64,000 nt of DNA from Symbiodinium microadriaticum (GCA_001939145.1 LSRX01000834.1:229803-293802), one strand, 5' to 3'. Counted from the stretch's first letter, positions 1 through 11,281 are shown. Notes: generated by a model from the letters alone, not told the origin. Program-made: numbers and translations.

Positions 1-125
1 CGGGGGGGGGGGGTCTTCTGTTCGGGCTGCCACATTACATCAATACATTTTGCCGGGGAATCAATATAATCGCAATACTAAGGTTAATAAGAGATGGGCC
101 TTCTTCGGAATGGGGGGGGGGGGGG
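1..125. repeat. two poly-G runs
   Basis: Homopolymer G runs occupy about 1-13 and 112-125, separated by unique AT-rich sequence. No gene is visible between them. Such runs are also error-prone in assemblies. Confidence 0.9.
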
Positions 126-216
126 ACTGTCTACTAGCTAGGCTTCCACAATTATTACCATCATCATTGGAATCATCATCATGATTCTTCGTTTTTTCTC
201 CACACACCCTACACTA

Positions 217-355
217 CCCACGCTGCACACACACACACACAAGCACAAACACAAGCACAAGCACAAGCACAAGCACAAGCACAAGCACAAGCACAAGCAC
301 AAGCACAAACACACACACACACACACAGATATATATATATATATACACACACACC
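217..355. repeat. compound microsatellite (AC)n-(AAGCAC)n-(AC)n-(TA)n
   Basis: A CA tract leads into about a dozen AAGCAC hexamers (241-308), then CA and TA tracts. Open frames across it on both strands are simple-sequence translations. Confidence 0.95.
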
Positions 356-372
356 CTACGCTGCACACTCTA

Positions 373-1369
373 CGCTACACAAACCGTGCCGTGCAATGCA
401 GTGCTGCGATACAGCACAACGCGGTAGAGCACAGTCATACATACAGACAGACACACACACACACACAGACAGAGACACACGTCGAAGCCCTTAAGCCAAA
501 ACAAAGCTTCGAATCTCAAGGCAAGTCGCGAATGAACAGGAAATGTGTAGGACAAGGGCCTCCATGAGCAGATGCAAAAACCGGGAATAGGTATATTGCG
601 ATAAGATCGGCACTACTTGTTCATGCCTTCCTAGTCAGCCGTACGCCGTGCAGCCTAAGACCCCACGCCGCTTAACCCTACACCGGGACGATGGGGGTAC
701 GCCTGTGACTACTAATTTCAGGTTTCCGGGGTTAGCCGTACACTTTGCACCTTAAAAGTCTTGCAGTGTGTGTTCTAAAGATTCCTTTGTGCTTACTTTT
801 GTAGGCCTGTGCTGGCAGGGCCTACTTTCAAAGGGAACGAGGTTTTGGTGGAGGTTTACGTTACTCGCAGCTCAAAGTAAAAAGGCCCATGATGCTCTGC
901 GCCATGTAGCGATGGAAATGTTGGGAATGTAGTATCATCTTCGAAATGTTCCTACTACCCACGCAGTGTGGCAGTTTCCTTCCTGGAACTGGCAGAAGCT
1001 GGGTAGTAGCAACCTCGTACTCCAAGTCTATCAGTCCCTAAACACTGAACCCAAAACACAATGGGTGCCTGAACGCAGTTGGGTATTGCTCACAGCTCAG
1101 AGGTGAGCGATCGCCTGGCAGCAGAGAGTGACAGTGCATCTTGCAAATATTGCAAGTTGTCATGCGGGAGCACCTTAAGCCCTAGGGTCTGAACAAGCCC
1201 AGCAGAAGAGTGGTCGCAGGATTAACATTGGTAGCGGGTTCCCATGTGGTGGAGTACGAGAACACCCCAAGCCCCTTCCCAACAACAGTCGTTGCAAATA
1301 ACCCTTGATCGCACCCATGCTCCATTGTCTTTCTAACTCCGCTCCTCTGAGCTCCGAAAAGTTTCCGCT
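373..1369. other. no recognisable gene
   Basis: Apart from an (AC)n tract near 442-470, I see unique sequence without a convincing exon, RNA gene or TIR element. Confidence 0.5.
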
Positions 1370-1439
1370 TCACTTTCCCTCGCGCTTCGCATTGGCTGTC
1401 TTCTTGGCCTTGGCTGCCCGGATGGAGGACGCATACCGG
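1370..1439 (-). CDS. terminal exon of a Lys/Ala-rich protein
   Basis: On the minus strand an acceptor (CCCATAG) is followed by an open frame of 22 codons ending in TGA at 1372-1370. The peptide is rich in Lys, Ala and Arg and contains AAKAKKTANAKREGK at its C-terminus, the style of a nucleic-acid-binding or ribosomal/nucleolar tail. Codons are mostly G/C-ending, unlike the flanks. The exon starts one base before a codon boundary. On the minus strand the sequence just upstream of the acceptor is C-rich and telomere-like (GTTTAAGG and similar on the plus strand, about 1445-1490). No upstream exon was found with certainty, so the protein family is unknown. Confidence 0.5.
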
Positions 1440-1496
1440 CTATGGGTTCCTTTCAGGCTTTCGGGTTTGTGAGGTTCACGGTTTAAGGTGTTATAG

Positions 1497-1610
1497 CGCA
1501 TGATTTATAGGGTTTTTTCAAGATTTTCAACGGACTATAAACAGAACTATAATATAGTTCTGTGTAGTTATAGTCAATTGAAAATCTTGAAAAACCCTAT
1601 ATATCATGCG
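1497..1610. mobile_element. TIR element, family L (single copy here)
   Basis: CGCATGATTTATAGGG at the left returns as CCCTATATATCATGCG at the right. The inverted arms extend through TTTTTCAAGATTTTCAA and GACTATAA, nearly perfect over about 40 bp, around a short centre with AACTATAATATAGTT. There is no coding capacity. Confidence 0.85.
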
Positions 1611-1619
1611 TTAACTATA

Positions 1620-1780
1620 ACTGTAGGGCTTAGGGTTTGGTGGTTTTAAGGACTACTCTTTTAAGGTTCAGGGTGTTAGGCTGTAGGGTTTTGGTAGGCT
1701 TGGGTTCACGTCCGCGTTCGAGTCCCACCATCCTCGGGGATTTACTGGGGCTTAGGGTTTAGGGACTTTACGCAAAGGTT
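1620..1780 (+). repeat. scattered TTTAGGG-like motifs
   Basis: Degenerate G-rich telomere-like units (GGGCTTAGGGTTTGG and relatives) recur over this stretch. Confidence 0.6.
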
Positions 1781-1879
1781 TGCTTCACACCGTCTTGGAG
1801 AACCCGACTTACACAATTCGGGGGCTTTCCGAAAGGTGAATGGCCGTACACCCGACCATGGGAGACCCCTAAACTACCT

Positions 1880-1981
1880 GGGTCGTTGTCTAAATTAGGG
1901 TCCCCTTTTAGGGTTCCTTTTTCTAAGGGTGCCGTACCATACTGGGGACCGAAAAGGGAACCCTAATTTAGAGAACTACCC
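1880..1981. mobile_element. TIR element, family B
   Basis: GGGTCGTTGTCTAAATTAGGG at the left pairs with CCCTAATTTAGAGAACTACCC at the right (each about 20 bp). The family core GGGTGCCGTACCATACTGGG is present. Further copies lie near 30553, 40308, 46069, 46740, 48085, 55152, 57765 and 62034. Confidence 0.85.
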
Positions 1982-4605
1982 ACCTTGTTTTAATTCAACC
2001 GGAAACCCTGACGTCCTAAGCCCTTTTCGGGTTTATAGGGTTTGGGGTCTGCAACCTGAGCTTCCCATGTCTAAAGCTCTCCGCAACTGTGGGTTGGGTT
2101 TGCGCTTTGTATTGGCTTGGTAAATCGATGAGAACTATGTGTTGTAAGTGCCTTAAGCGGGCTTGCCCTACTTCCTACGTCCACTTTCTTTGCCCCACTC
2201 CTACGTGCACTTTCTTATATCTCATAGCCTCCCTGCGGAGTCTTTTGAGCTTGTACACAAATCTCATGGGAGCTTCGTTTGCAATGGGAGTGGCCGAGCA
2301 TAATTAGGAGTACTTCCATTTGATCTCCTCGTTTTTTTTGCGGCAAAAGTAAAAATCTCTAAACCTTGGTCGATCCCTAGACCCGAAACCCATAAAGACA
2401 CCCTAAACAACACGTTATAATGTTGTTGAAGTTGTGTTCGGAATCTATGAAGGGAATATATCTTTTGAGGTTTGTAGGCTCTGTTTCTATGGGTCCTATA
2501 CTTCAGCAGCTTTCCGATGGTCAAGGTGGACTTTAGTATAGTATATAGTGCCAGAACATGTATGGGTTCTGGAGTTCAGATAGGGCCAGGGTTTCGGCTT
2601 GAGAGCGTGGGGTGCCGGGTTCGTGGAGGGGCGTTGAGGCCTAAGGGAAGTCACGAAGCAAACCAAGAGCACTTTAGGGTGTTAGGGTTTAGAGCCTAAA
2701 CCCTAAAACCCCTAAAGTTTAGGGTTTAGGGAATCTATTGCGTTGATGCTCTTCTTACTGTATCAGCAAAAGCAGGCAGCTATGTCATGCGCAGGATGTA
2801 TGTGTGGTAATGATTGATTGGGTTGGTCAGGCTGACGACCAAGCTTGCACCCATCACAACAGCCACCTCACCCTCACGACAGCAGCAGCAGCAGCAACAG
2901 CAGCAGTAGCAGGAGCTGCAACAGAAGCAGCAATGGACACCAGAAAGAATAGTTAGGCAGTATCTTTGCATTGAAACTGTAAGTAAGGCCTTCAAGCCTT
3001 CACAGTCGATCGATTCTTCCAGGGCATCATCGAAACCATGTCGTTGGCCGCCCAGCCTCAGTGAACCAATTGGGGTCTTCGCAGCACATCGTGTTCATTG
3101 TCTAAATATACCTCTTTTCGGTTGTGGGTTTTAGCCCCAAGGCTTTATTACGAGGATCATTTGTTATATGGGCTTCAGTGGGTTTGCCTGGGTTTGGCCA
3201 GTGGTTGATCCAGCCAGTCGTTTTCGTTCAGTACATGGGTCGAGACAGTTCAGTCAGGTAATCCAAATATGTCCATTTATACTTGTTAACCCTTTTTTGT
3301 CACAAGGCCCCTGAAGCTAAAGGCCACAAGAACCCTTGAAGAGTACTGTTCTACTTGCTTTTTGCTCCAAACGTGTCTGTGACGGCTTCACGGCCTGGTC
3401 CAGCGCTTTCAGGTTTGGGGGTGTTACATGTTTGAGAAAAGTCGGGCTTCGTAAGGTTGTTTTATTTCCAGGGGGTCAGGGGAATTTGTACTGATTTTGG
3501 GCTTCCTGGCTTGGAGGTTCATGGTTGTGTAAGGTTCTGTGATATCGGGCTGTAAAACGTGGAGCGAGGAAGGCAATCCGTCGTTGTCTCAGTCCTTGTA
3601 GCTCATGCTGGAGAGACCATGAGGTGCAATGAATAAGTAGTAGAAAAATATTCTCTCAGTGTCCCTGTGCACGAATAAAATCACATACCGCCTCAAAAAT
3701 CTATCTCACTATGAAGGCCCTTTATCAGGGTGTGCAGGCAACTTACAGATTGTAGGGTTAAATGTGTGCTAGTAGTCGCTTAGCCTTATTGTTGCCCCTG
3801 ATGAGTTGGCTCCTCCTTCCTACAACCTTGTGGTAAAAGGATGGGGTGCTGCTGATCCGGGATGGCAGAGCTGTATCAGCTGCCATGTTTGGCAGACACC
3901 CTATTTCGATGTCTACTGTCGTCCCTTAGCATATGCCGTGGACACTAAATGGCTCCGAAACGCAGAGCAACGATGGCAAGCACCTGTGTATCGTACACTG
4001 GGAATTTGCAGTGTGCGAGGCGCTGGAAACGCGCAAATGAGAAGCTGCGACAGGACACCGGTGCCGAGATCCTACCTTAGAAGCCCATTCAAACCAGTAC
4101 ATGTCTGCCGTACGGGCTGTTACAATGGCTACTATTGGAGTTAGTGTAGATCTGTTTCTTGCAAGCATTGCAAGGTTTCAGGTTAATTCACTTTAGAAGC
4201 TATCTGTCTAGTAGGTTGCTGTCTCACGGCTACTACGGGATTTGAAAGGGTTCAAGGAGCAGCTGCCCACCACTGATCGCCGCCCGCCCCGTAGTGTGTA
4301 CCACACTGTCTGCTTGGACAACACGAATGCAAGCACTTGTCTTCCAAAAGCGTATACATACTTGTATCTGAAACCACACCGTCTCCACTCGCAACGTTGC
4401 TTACATGCTAGGTTCCTGACCATTTTGATATACATGTATGTATATATATATATATACACACACACACAGAGTTGTTTCTATTATAGAACATTATAATACC
4501 TACATGTTTGCACACACGTATACATATAGATATACCCTTAACCCTAAAGATATATGTAACCCAGTACTCCGGTATGTAAGTATCCCTAGCAGGAGCTCCG
4601 TACTC
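1982..4605. other. no recognisable gene; minor repeats
   Basis: Contains an inverted telomere-like pair at about 2685-2730, a (CAG)n tract at 2878-2910 and an AT/AC microsatellite at 4437-4468. A 112-residue frame at 3806-4144 lacks an ATG at its start and resembles nothing I know. Confidence 0.4.
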
Positions 4606-4652
4606 TCAAGTCGGGGCCCCCAGAGCTTCGCGTTCTTTGGTTTGGGCCTTGG
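4606..4652 (-). CDS. possible terminal exon, Lys/Glu-rich
   Basis: The minus strand reads CTAAGCAG as an acceptor, then AKAQTKEREALGAPT and a TGA stop. The bases GGCCTTGGCTGC are shared with the exon at 1370-1439, so it may be a diverged duplicate of that terminal exon or simply a similar Ala/Lys-rich stretch. The plus-strand sequence to its right (4664 onward) is a TTTAGGG-type tract, which on the minus strand puts CCCTAAA just upstream of the acceptor, as at other exons here. The exon is short, so confidence is low. Confidence 0.3.
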
Positions 4653-4663
4653 CTGCTTAGGGA

Positions 4664-4795
4664 CTTTGGGGGTTCGGGCTTTAGGGCTTTGGGGTTTAGG
4701 GTTTAGGGCTTTAGGGCTTAGGGCTTTGGGGTTTAGGGCTTTAAGGCTTAGGGCTTTGGGGCTTAGGGGTTAAAGTTTAGGGTTTAGGAGCTTTA
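4664..4795 (+). repeat. degenerate TTTAGGG/GCTTTAGG array
   Basis: About fifteen variants of GGGTTTAGGGCTTTAGG follow each other. Long plus-strand reading frames here only translate the repeat. Confidence 0.85.
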
Positions 4796-4987
4796 TAGAG
4801 ACCCAGAGCTTCCAAAGACCCTATTAGTTAGGGAATATACCTGAACTTATACTACTAGGACAGCAGAACCCTTAATAACAATGATTTTAAGCTCTATTCT
4901 CAATTACGTGAGTGGAGTAGTCTGAGGTCGGTAGGAAGGGGGGGTACGTCCGAACTCTACGCCAGAAGCAGCTTGACGACCCAAACC

Positions 4988-5073
4988 CCAACCCTAACAC
5001 CCCAGGTACCTACTATATAGGGTACCAGAGATTGTAGGGCGCTATATAGGTACCTGGAGGGTTAGGGTAAGTG
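4988..5073. mobile_element. TIR element, family K
   Basis: ACCCTAACACCCCAGGTACC at the left pairs with GGTACCTGGAGGGTTAGGGT at the right, with GGTACCTACTATATAGGG inside. A second copy lies at 60110-60183. Confidence 0.8.
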
Positions 5074-5268
5074 TCGCCCTAAGCGTCCAAATTCTTGAGT
5101 ATCGTAGACTTCCTCAAATGCTAACTTTTCACCACGATCATCTTTAAATCCAAAAGAAGCCAGACAGTTGCACAACAAGCGCCACCAAGCCCCTATAGTA
5201 TTGTGCCTCTGTTGTTCTACCATACTATTCCCTAAACCATAAACTCTAAACCCCTTGTCGCATGACAG

Positions 5269-5326
5269 CAGCCAGCCGGGCCCAGGACAGAGAACACGCT
5301 CATGAGCAGGCCGGGGCCGATATTCG
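5269..5326 (+). CDS. candidate exon, polar helical segment
   Basis: A C-rich telomere-like stretch (CCCTAAACCATAAACTCTAAA) precedes the acceptor GCATGACAG. The open frame reads AASRAQDREHAHEQAGADIR and ends at the donor G|GTGTTTAGGG, which runs straight into a TTTAGGG tract. The peptide is charged and helix-prone. It could belong to the same plus-strand coiled-coil gene as 11513-11578, but the join was not established and I do not recognise a family. Confidence 0.45.
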
Positions 5327-5329
5327 GTG

Positions 5330-5777
5330 TTTAGGGTTTAGGGTATTTAGGGAAGGAGCCCTTGAAGGAGCCCATGAAAGAACCCTAAAGAGATCCCTTA
5401 GAAGAGCGGGCCTGGGGAACTTCTACACCCAGAAAGTGCAGAGCCCCGTTATTGATGGAGCCTCGGTTGCAGGGGCTACATAGAAATACCTGCGAGGGTG
5501 TATTTGGGTCGTCAATGGGTAGGCTAAGAATATGAATCCGACTTCATAAAAACCGTGCTTGTAGGAATGTTGTGACGCATGTAGTGGTATCCGGTGGAGG
5601 GCGACGGGAAGCGCAGCAGACATAGAAGTGTTGGCATACTGGCTAGTCTCAACTATGGCCGCCGTGGGCGAAAACTGTAGTTATTGGTCGCCAGCTACAA
5701 GCTCAATCTAGTCAATGCGCTTTGTCCGGTTTCACTCCTTGCTTGCTGTCGCGATGATTGCATCGACTTGGCAGTTG

Positions 5778-5826
<49 letters not shown>

Positions 5827-6680
5827 TTTGGCAGAGGTTCGGAGAACACCTTTCTTGTTTGAAGGATTGGTTGTCTGTGAATGTGTTTGTCCGGCATCAT
5901 CTTTACAATCATGTTTCCTGGCACTCAAATATGACGAAGACCCTAAACCCTAAACCTGTTGGTGGTGATGGCCTACAACTCCTCTTAAAACCCTAAGCCC
6001 CATCGACAAACAATCCGCAAAGGAATCTCGGCAAGGCTTTTTGCAAGGGGACTTCCCTACACCCCAAACCCTGATCAAAAGAATCCTTGAGGTATGTTCG
6101 TGGAGGCTACTTTGATTGCCTGTTTCAGCACGCAAACAAATGCACAAATGCACAAACAAATACAACAAAATATATGCAACATACCAGAAAGTACTACCAC
6201 CATACCAGAAAATAGTGCCAGCATACCAGGAAATATCTCCGACATACCAGAAAATATTACCAACATACCAAAAAGTACGAAAATACAAGCAACACACAAC
6301 AAATACAAGCAAATTACAAAAACTAAGCGAAAATACAATAAATATACAAAAAACGAACGGTATAAACAGATACAGAAAATACAAGAAACACAAAAATATG
6401 TAACTCTGGAGTGTCGGCCTGTGCTATTTTCCTTTCCTTGGAACAGGCCGGATAGACTCCCCACAGCAACCCGGCAAGACAGGGTACGATATCATATGTT
6501 CATGGTATGACGAGCGTATGCTTTCGATTGCCTACGATATTTTTCGTATGCCTCTGGTGGTGTTTAGCGTGTTTTGGTATGTTTTCGCACTGTTTGTGTG
6601 TGACCGTATTGTGTTTTTGTTTTATCTTTCCCACGTTGTACATTTGGCCCCAGGCGCAAGTAAGTACCTTTTATGAAACA
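5330..6680. other. intron-like sequence with (CTG)15
   Basis: A CTG tract fills about 5779-5823 and accounts for the poly-Leu, poly-Cys and poly-Ala/Ser frames. From 6120 to 6410 the sequence is A-rich with repeats of CATACCAGAAA. No gene is supported. Confidence 0.7.
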
Positions 6681-6838
6681 CCCTACGTGAAGATCGACCC
6701 TAAACCCAAATCGGCCGTAACCAAACTCTACGTGATGAAAACCGGAACCGTAAACCCTAAACCCTCAACCCTAAACTCCCTAAACCCTAAAACCCTAAAC
6801 CCTAAACCCTAAATCCCTAAACCCCTAAACCCTAAACT
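6681..6838 (-). repeat. CCCTAAA array (interstitial telomere-like)
   Basis: Mostly exact CCCTAAA units with one-base variants (6740-6838). It lies immediately upstream of the GC-rich candidate exon at 6845. Confidence 0.9.
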
Positions 6839-6844
6839 CAAGGC

Positions 6845-7120
6845 TTAAGCCGCCCACCTCCGTGGGGCGGTGCTTAAGCCCCTCGACCTCGATGGCGCAG
6901 AGCGATCCAATACGCGTTTGCCCGCCTCCCCACAGCCATGGGGCAAGGGACCTCCCCACAAGCCCGGCACCTCCTGGGCCCCCCCTACCCCTGGGCCCGC
7001 CCTGAACTCCCCTGCACCTGGGGAGGCAATCATGAACACCGTGCACTTCTGCACTCGGCGCACTGCCCTGTGCCCTGCCCTCCTTGCCCTGCCCCTGCCT
7101 TGCTCTTGCTGCATCACTGA
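6845..7120 (+). CDS. candidate proline-rich exon
   Basis: This is a GC-rich island against an AT-richer background. One plus frame stays open for over 90 codons and includes PPHKPGTSWAPPTPGPALNS and GEAIMNTVHFCTRRTALC. Its third positions are mostly G or C. The minus strand is also open but Gly-rich, so strand is not certain. It follows a CCCTAAA array, as other exons here do. A possible internal acceptor is CCCGCCTCCCCACAG at about 6938. No domain is recognised, and the low-complexity composition makes it uncertain. Confidence 0.35.
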
Positions 7121-7327
7121 ACAAATTGAAAGAAAGAAGAGAAGCCATAAAATGAGTTTAGAGCTAAACCCTAAAAGGAATAGGTTTGGGTGGTTTAGCT
7201 GCCTCAGACGGCGAGGGGTGGGAGAGAAAAGAGGAAGAGTGCCGGGCTCCAACAACGAATCGTCAGACTACGGTACACTCTAAACTGCACTATCGCTAGA
7301 TATTTCCGCCTATGCGCCATTTTTCGG

Positions 7328-7460
7328 CAAACCCTAAACTCTCAACCCTAAACTCCCTAAGCCCTAAAGCCCTAAACCCTCAACCCTACATCTCTAATCC
7401 CCAACACCGAAACTCCAAGCCTCCTAGACCCATGCACCCTGAAACCCTAAACTCTTCAAC
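7328..7460 (-). repeat. degenerate CCCTAAA array
   Basis: Units such as CCCTAAACTCTCAACCCTAAA with frequent substitutions. Confidence 0.85.
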
Positions 7461-7477
7461 GAACCGTAAGTTAATAT

Positions 7478-7568
7478 AGAAGCCTAAGTAATTACCAATA
7501 CTACTTTGGGGTTCCTTATGATAGCTATAGTATAATATACCCAAAACCCTAGTCTAATTATTAAGGCC
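7478..7568. mobile_element. TIR element, family J
   Basis: GAAGCCTAAGTAATTACCAA at the left, a core with CTATAGTATAATATACCC, and TAGTCTAATTATTAAGG at the right. A homologous copy sits at 59434-59525. Confidence 0.7.
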
Positions 7569-7942
7569 CATACATTAACCCCTAAAGTCCAAACCCTAAA
7601 GGCCCGACTAAAACTTGAACCCGAAGCCGTAACCCCAGCACGAAACTTCGAACACCTATATGCTTCCCACAGCCTCGGAACACCCCGACGTTCAATCCTG
7701 CTCCTGGCATATGCCTTAACCGTTAAACCCGTAAAGCCCCAAGCCGTGCATCTAAAGCCTCCGATCCACCTGCAGAGCCCACCCTGCTTTCTAAGCTTTC
7801 TCGGCCCTGCAAAATGCCCAAACATCCCAGCAGCAAAGGCAAAAATAAAACCGAGACCCTGAAACTTAAGCCCTGCACACACCCTAAGCCCTAAGCCCTG
7901 AACTCTAATCATGGCACGGACGGAGCCCTAAACCCTTTCCAG

Positions 7943-7975
7943 GGGTTGGGCATTTTGGAACTGAGAAGTGGGAGT
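7943..7975 (+). CDS. candidate micro-exon
   Basis: The acceptor CCCTAAACCCTTTCCAG is followed by an 11-codon open frame, GLGILELRSGS, and the donor GTTAAG. Both ends are in phase 0 and the exon starts with G. A CCCTAAA-rich stretch precedes it and G-rich sequence follows. It is too short to name and is supported only by splice signals, phase and context. Confidence 0.4.
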
Positions 7976-7999
7976 GTTAAGTTTGGGCTGTGAGGGGTC

Positions 8000-9983
8000 A
8001 GGACATCGGGGAGTGTGTACAGGGCTCTTTGAGGACGTTAGTGAGTGTATGTTGGGAGCTAATATTAGTGAGGGGGCTAGCTATTTCCATAAGAGCCCCA
8101 CTTCACGCAAATTTATTGGCGGTACTGTTGTAACATGGGGGCCTACTTAATGTACTAATGGCCAATACTAGCTTGCGGGCTTGTTATTGTACTCCCTCAA
8201 GTTTTGTTTTAATTAATATACGGTCTTTATAGTAGCTTGCATGGTTCGGTGGAGGACGAGGGGAGGATGAAACGGCTTAGGTTTTTGGCTTACTAGCTGT
8301 TCTCACCAATCTCTGCCGCTGTGACATACTACTGCCGTATAATTTGCCGTGCCCCACAATGCCACTTTGCGAATCATTTTGTCTCCATGGCCGATCACGG
8401 TGGTCGCCTAGTTGCACTCGTTTTGCTTCGCGCAGCACCACATTATTTAAGCCGGTCAGCAGTATTTCAGTCATTAACTAGTTCATCGTCTGATTCAGTA
8501 AACAATTCTATGTTTACTGCTTAACGTGTTCAAAACGTGTATCTAATCAGTCAAGTAGATATGTATTTATGTGTTTATAATATACATGCATACATACAAA
8601 CCATACACTGGCATACACACACACACACATATATATATATACATAATATATATATATATATATATATGTAGATGTGTATATATATATATACCCAGGACCT
8701 GTCGGGTCTGTTCAACCACCGCTTTATACTTCCGTTACAAAATGCTTGGCTCGTATCCATACCGCGAGACACTCCATGCAAAAGTCTTGAGCCTTCAAGG
8801 ATCCGTTTCGATATTCTTCAGACTTCCTAGGACCTGGGACTACTCTCACGCTTCAGCATCTAGACATGCTATGCTGGATGTAATGTAAAGGAAGGGGAAT
8901 GGTGATTATGACATTATATGGCACGACTGGGTATGGCTGTTCTTGTTGTTGTCGTCGTCGCAGCTGATATGTTTCTTTCCTGCATCATGATATTTAGGAA
9001 TGGTTTCGCATGCTTGTTGTCTGTTGTAGTGCACATGTTTGAATGTGTTGACATTGCTTTTCTATACGCGTTGATTGCAATGCTTGTATTGCGGCTTTAT
9101 ATATTCTACGTGTCAGTGCCAGTTGGCAAGTGTTGTTATTCGGGTGCATGAGCCCGTTTAAGTATACACACGGGGGCCAGCAACAACAACAGTTTCAACA
9201 GACTCAGTAACAGCAACAATCAACATCAACGACAACAACAACAACAACCAAACGCAACCAACACCAGAACAACAACAATGGTAACAGGCGCCACATCAAC
9301 ACCCGCAGCCAGCACAAGAAGTAATAGTTACCCTCATAGTGATGATAAATTCAACCGTGGAAGTAGTTATTTTCATATTGATAATAGTAAGCGATGAATA
9401 CGCAAGGAATAAGTAATTTTATTAACAACAGTTCGCATGAGCAGAATATTCATCGAAAACAACATCACAATCGGACCATAATGTAGCACAGCTGGCACGA
9501 TACCCCTGACAGCCTGTCTTTCTTTTAGCAGCTGTATGTCTCCAGCCTCCGAGCTCGGATGATGAAGCTTGTACGAGAAAGCTCGAAGACGGCGACATTA
9601 GTTATGTTTTGTGGGTAGGATTGGGGGGGTGGATCATAAAGACTAAAGGGAGGGGCAGGAGTATGATGACGAAGGGATACGAAGGGCATAGGGTAGTTTA
9701 ATCGTCAATCGCGAGCAATGTCGCCCTCATCTCTTCTAATGACGGGTGTTCCCTCATCTGTTCTGCTGCGGATTCTTGGGAAACGGTGGAACCGAAGCAG
9801 TTCCCCCAATCTCTTCTGGTGATCACCCTGTTGAAACATGTTGAAACGGTCAATCCACAGAAATGTCCCCCTCACGGGTGGGAGGTAGGGAGAGTCGCAA
9901 GGGAGTGCGGTCGCAGTGCTTTTGGTCGTCATGGTCGTCGTGGTGCTCTCTCACTGTTCGGGGACCTACGCTGGCATAATGAT
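8000..9983. other. no recognisable gene; microsatellites
   Basis: Holds an (AC)n(TA)n tract at about 8611-8690 and CAA-rich sequence at 9180-9260. Frames of up to 105 codons occur but none has recognisable protein character. Confidence 0.5.
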
Positions 9984-10021
9984 TAGGGTTTAGGGTTTAG
10001 GGCTTAGGGTTTAGGGTTTAG
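9984..10021 (+). repeat. short TTTAGGG array
   Basis: Five nearly perfect TTTAGGG units. Confidence 0.95.
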
Positions 10022-10393
10022 GGGGCATACTGTGTTTAGCGGAATCGGTTAGTATCTGTTCACACAAGGACCTTAATCCTTAATCGAGAAATTCTATCAT
10101 GAATGTCATGCTCAACAGCCTTTGTATAACCCCTCGCCTTCATGATAACAGTTACTTTATCCCTTAACTCTCAGTCCTCCACTCTCAACAAGGGGCTCTA
10201 AAAGCTCAACCTTTCACCCGAAACCCTAAACTCGAAACCGATTAAAAGAAGCTACACACCCACTTTGCGAGTCCCACAGTAAACCCGGAACCCTAAACCC
10301 TAAACATCGAAGAGGTTGCTTGACGACTTTCAGGCCCGACCCGCTTCTGCGGCATTTCTGAAAACCTGAACCCCTAAACCCAAAACCCTAAAG

Positions 10394-10438
10394 CTGTTTG
10401 GGAGTCTCTGAGAAGCCATGCTTAGGGGACCTGTGGGC
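10394..10438 (+). CDS. candidate exon between C-rich and G-rich tracts
   Basis: CCCTAAAG serves as acceptor and C|GTTTTAGGGTTTC as donor. Only one of the three frames is open, reading CLGVSEKPCLGDLW, with one leading and two trailing bases. It was found because it sits exactly where a CCCTAAA tract switches to a TTTAGGG tract, so it tests the exon-bracketing pattern. No family is recognised. Confidence 0.35.
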
Positions 10439-10439
10439 G

Positions 10440-10575
10440 TTTTAGGGTTTCGGGAATCGCGGCTTAGGGCTTTCAGGTTTGGGGGTGGTCGGTCCAGGGT
10501 TTTGGGAGTCAGGGTTTCAGGGTTTAGGGTTTAGAGGTTCAGGGTTTAGGGGTTTAGGGGTTTTAGATGAGAAGT
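10440..10575 (+). repeat. TTTAGGG-type tract
   Basis: Degenerate GGGTTTAGGG units begin at the putative donor of the preceding exon. Confidence 0.85.
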
Positions 10576-10831
10576 TTCAAGTTGAGGGTTGTTGGGATTG
10601 GGGCCGTGCCTGGATAGGGCTGACATATTTTGCTGAGAAGCTCTCCTGAAACCCTCCTGTGGGGCAAACAGCCCATTGTTTCAGGAAGTGTAAAAGGACA
10701 ACATAACCAAAAATCTCAAACATTTCGGTTCTTTCGCAGTTCGGGTATACACTGAATGTTAAACGACACTATCTTACAGAGCAGTCGAGTTAACACAGGA
10801 ATACAACGGCCTCCAAGTTTGTTCTAGCCAG

Positions 10832-10966
10832 GACATAGTAGCTTTAGCTCCAATCATGCTCGAAACCCCAACACTGAGCCTTCGGGACAGCATTGAAGAA
10901 ACTCCATCATCGGAAGCCCAAAGCCCTATTCCGCACGATCCCTCCGCTTTGATGCAGAATCCCTAA
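10832..10966 (+). CDS. candidate exon, Ser/Thr/Pro-rich
   Basis: The acceptor TTCTAGCCAG is followed by a 44-codon frame including APIMLETPTLSLRDSIEETP and closing at TAA (10964-10966) inside a CCCTAAA motif. The composition (Ser, Thr, Glu, Pro) suggests a disordered segment. The real exon may end earlier at a GA or GC donor. No homologue is recognised. Confidence 0.35.
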   Translation, partial: DIVALAPIMLETPTLSLRDSIEETPSSEAQSPIPHDPSALMQNP

Positions 10967-10971
10967 ACCAG

Positions 10972-11002
10972 AAACCCTTGAATGCTCCAAGTTGTCTGCA
11001 TG
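10972..11002 (+). CDS. possible 31-nt micro-exon
   Basis: CCCTAAACCAG is a plausible acceptor and ATG|GTTCAGGG a plausible donor, with a C-rich to G-rich switch across the segment. It is too short for any protein evidence. Confidence 0.25.
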
Positions 11003-11118
11003 GTTCAGGGATGTTTAGGGGGCTTAGGGTCTCTGAAATTCGCAACTGTTGCCGAATTATTGGGTGTGCCAGTACAAGACATATATATATATATATACTT
11101 ATAGTCCCCGTTGGTCTG

Positions 11119-11234
11119 CGCCCCCGGTCCCCAGGCCCCGGGGGCTCGAAACCTTGAGCTTTAACCCCTGGTCTCCATTGTAGTTCCTTCTTTGAGGTTG
11201 AATCTAGCCAGCTTTATATTTAGGATCCTGTAAG
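11119..11234 (+). repeat. 116-bp exact duplicate, copy 1 (part of family A element)
   Basis: Identical by eye over 116 bases to 12133-12248. It includes the left end of a family A element (CTCCATTGTAGTTCCTTC) and stops at an undetermined base (N at 11235). Confidence 0.95.
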
Positions 11235-11243
11235 NACACATAC

Positions 11244-11281
<38 letters not shown>

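Noticed and set aside
138-567. Open frames rich in Cys-Leu or Lys-His
   Set aside because: They are direct translations of the AAGCAC/AC microsatellite on both strands.
1700-1740. tRNA-like GTTCGAGTCCC
   Set aside because: The T-stem does not pair and no anticodon or acceptor arm could be built.
3806-4144. 112-codon frame
   Set aside because: It begins at TTG, has no splice context and no recognisable motif.
5684-5996. Poly-Leu, poly-Cys, poly-Ser and poly-Ala frames
   Set aside because: All come from one (CTG)15 tract read in different frames.
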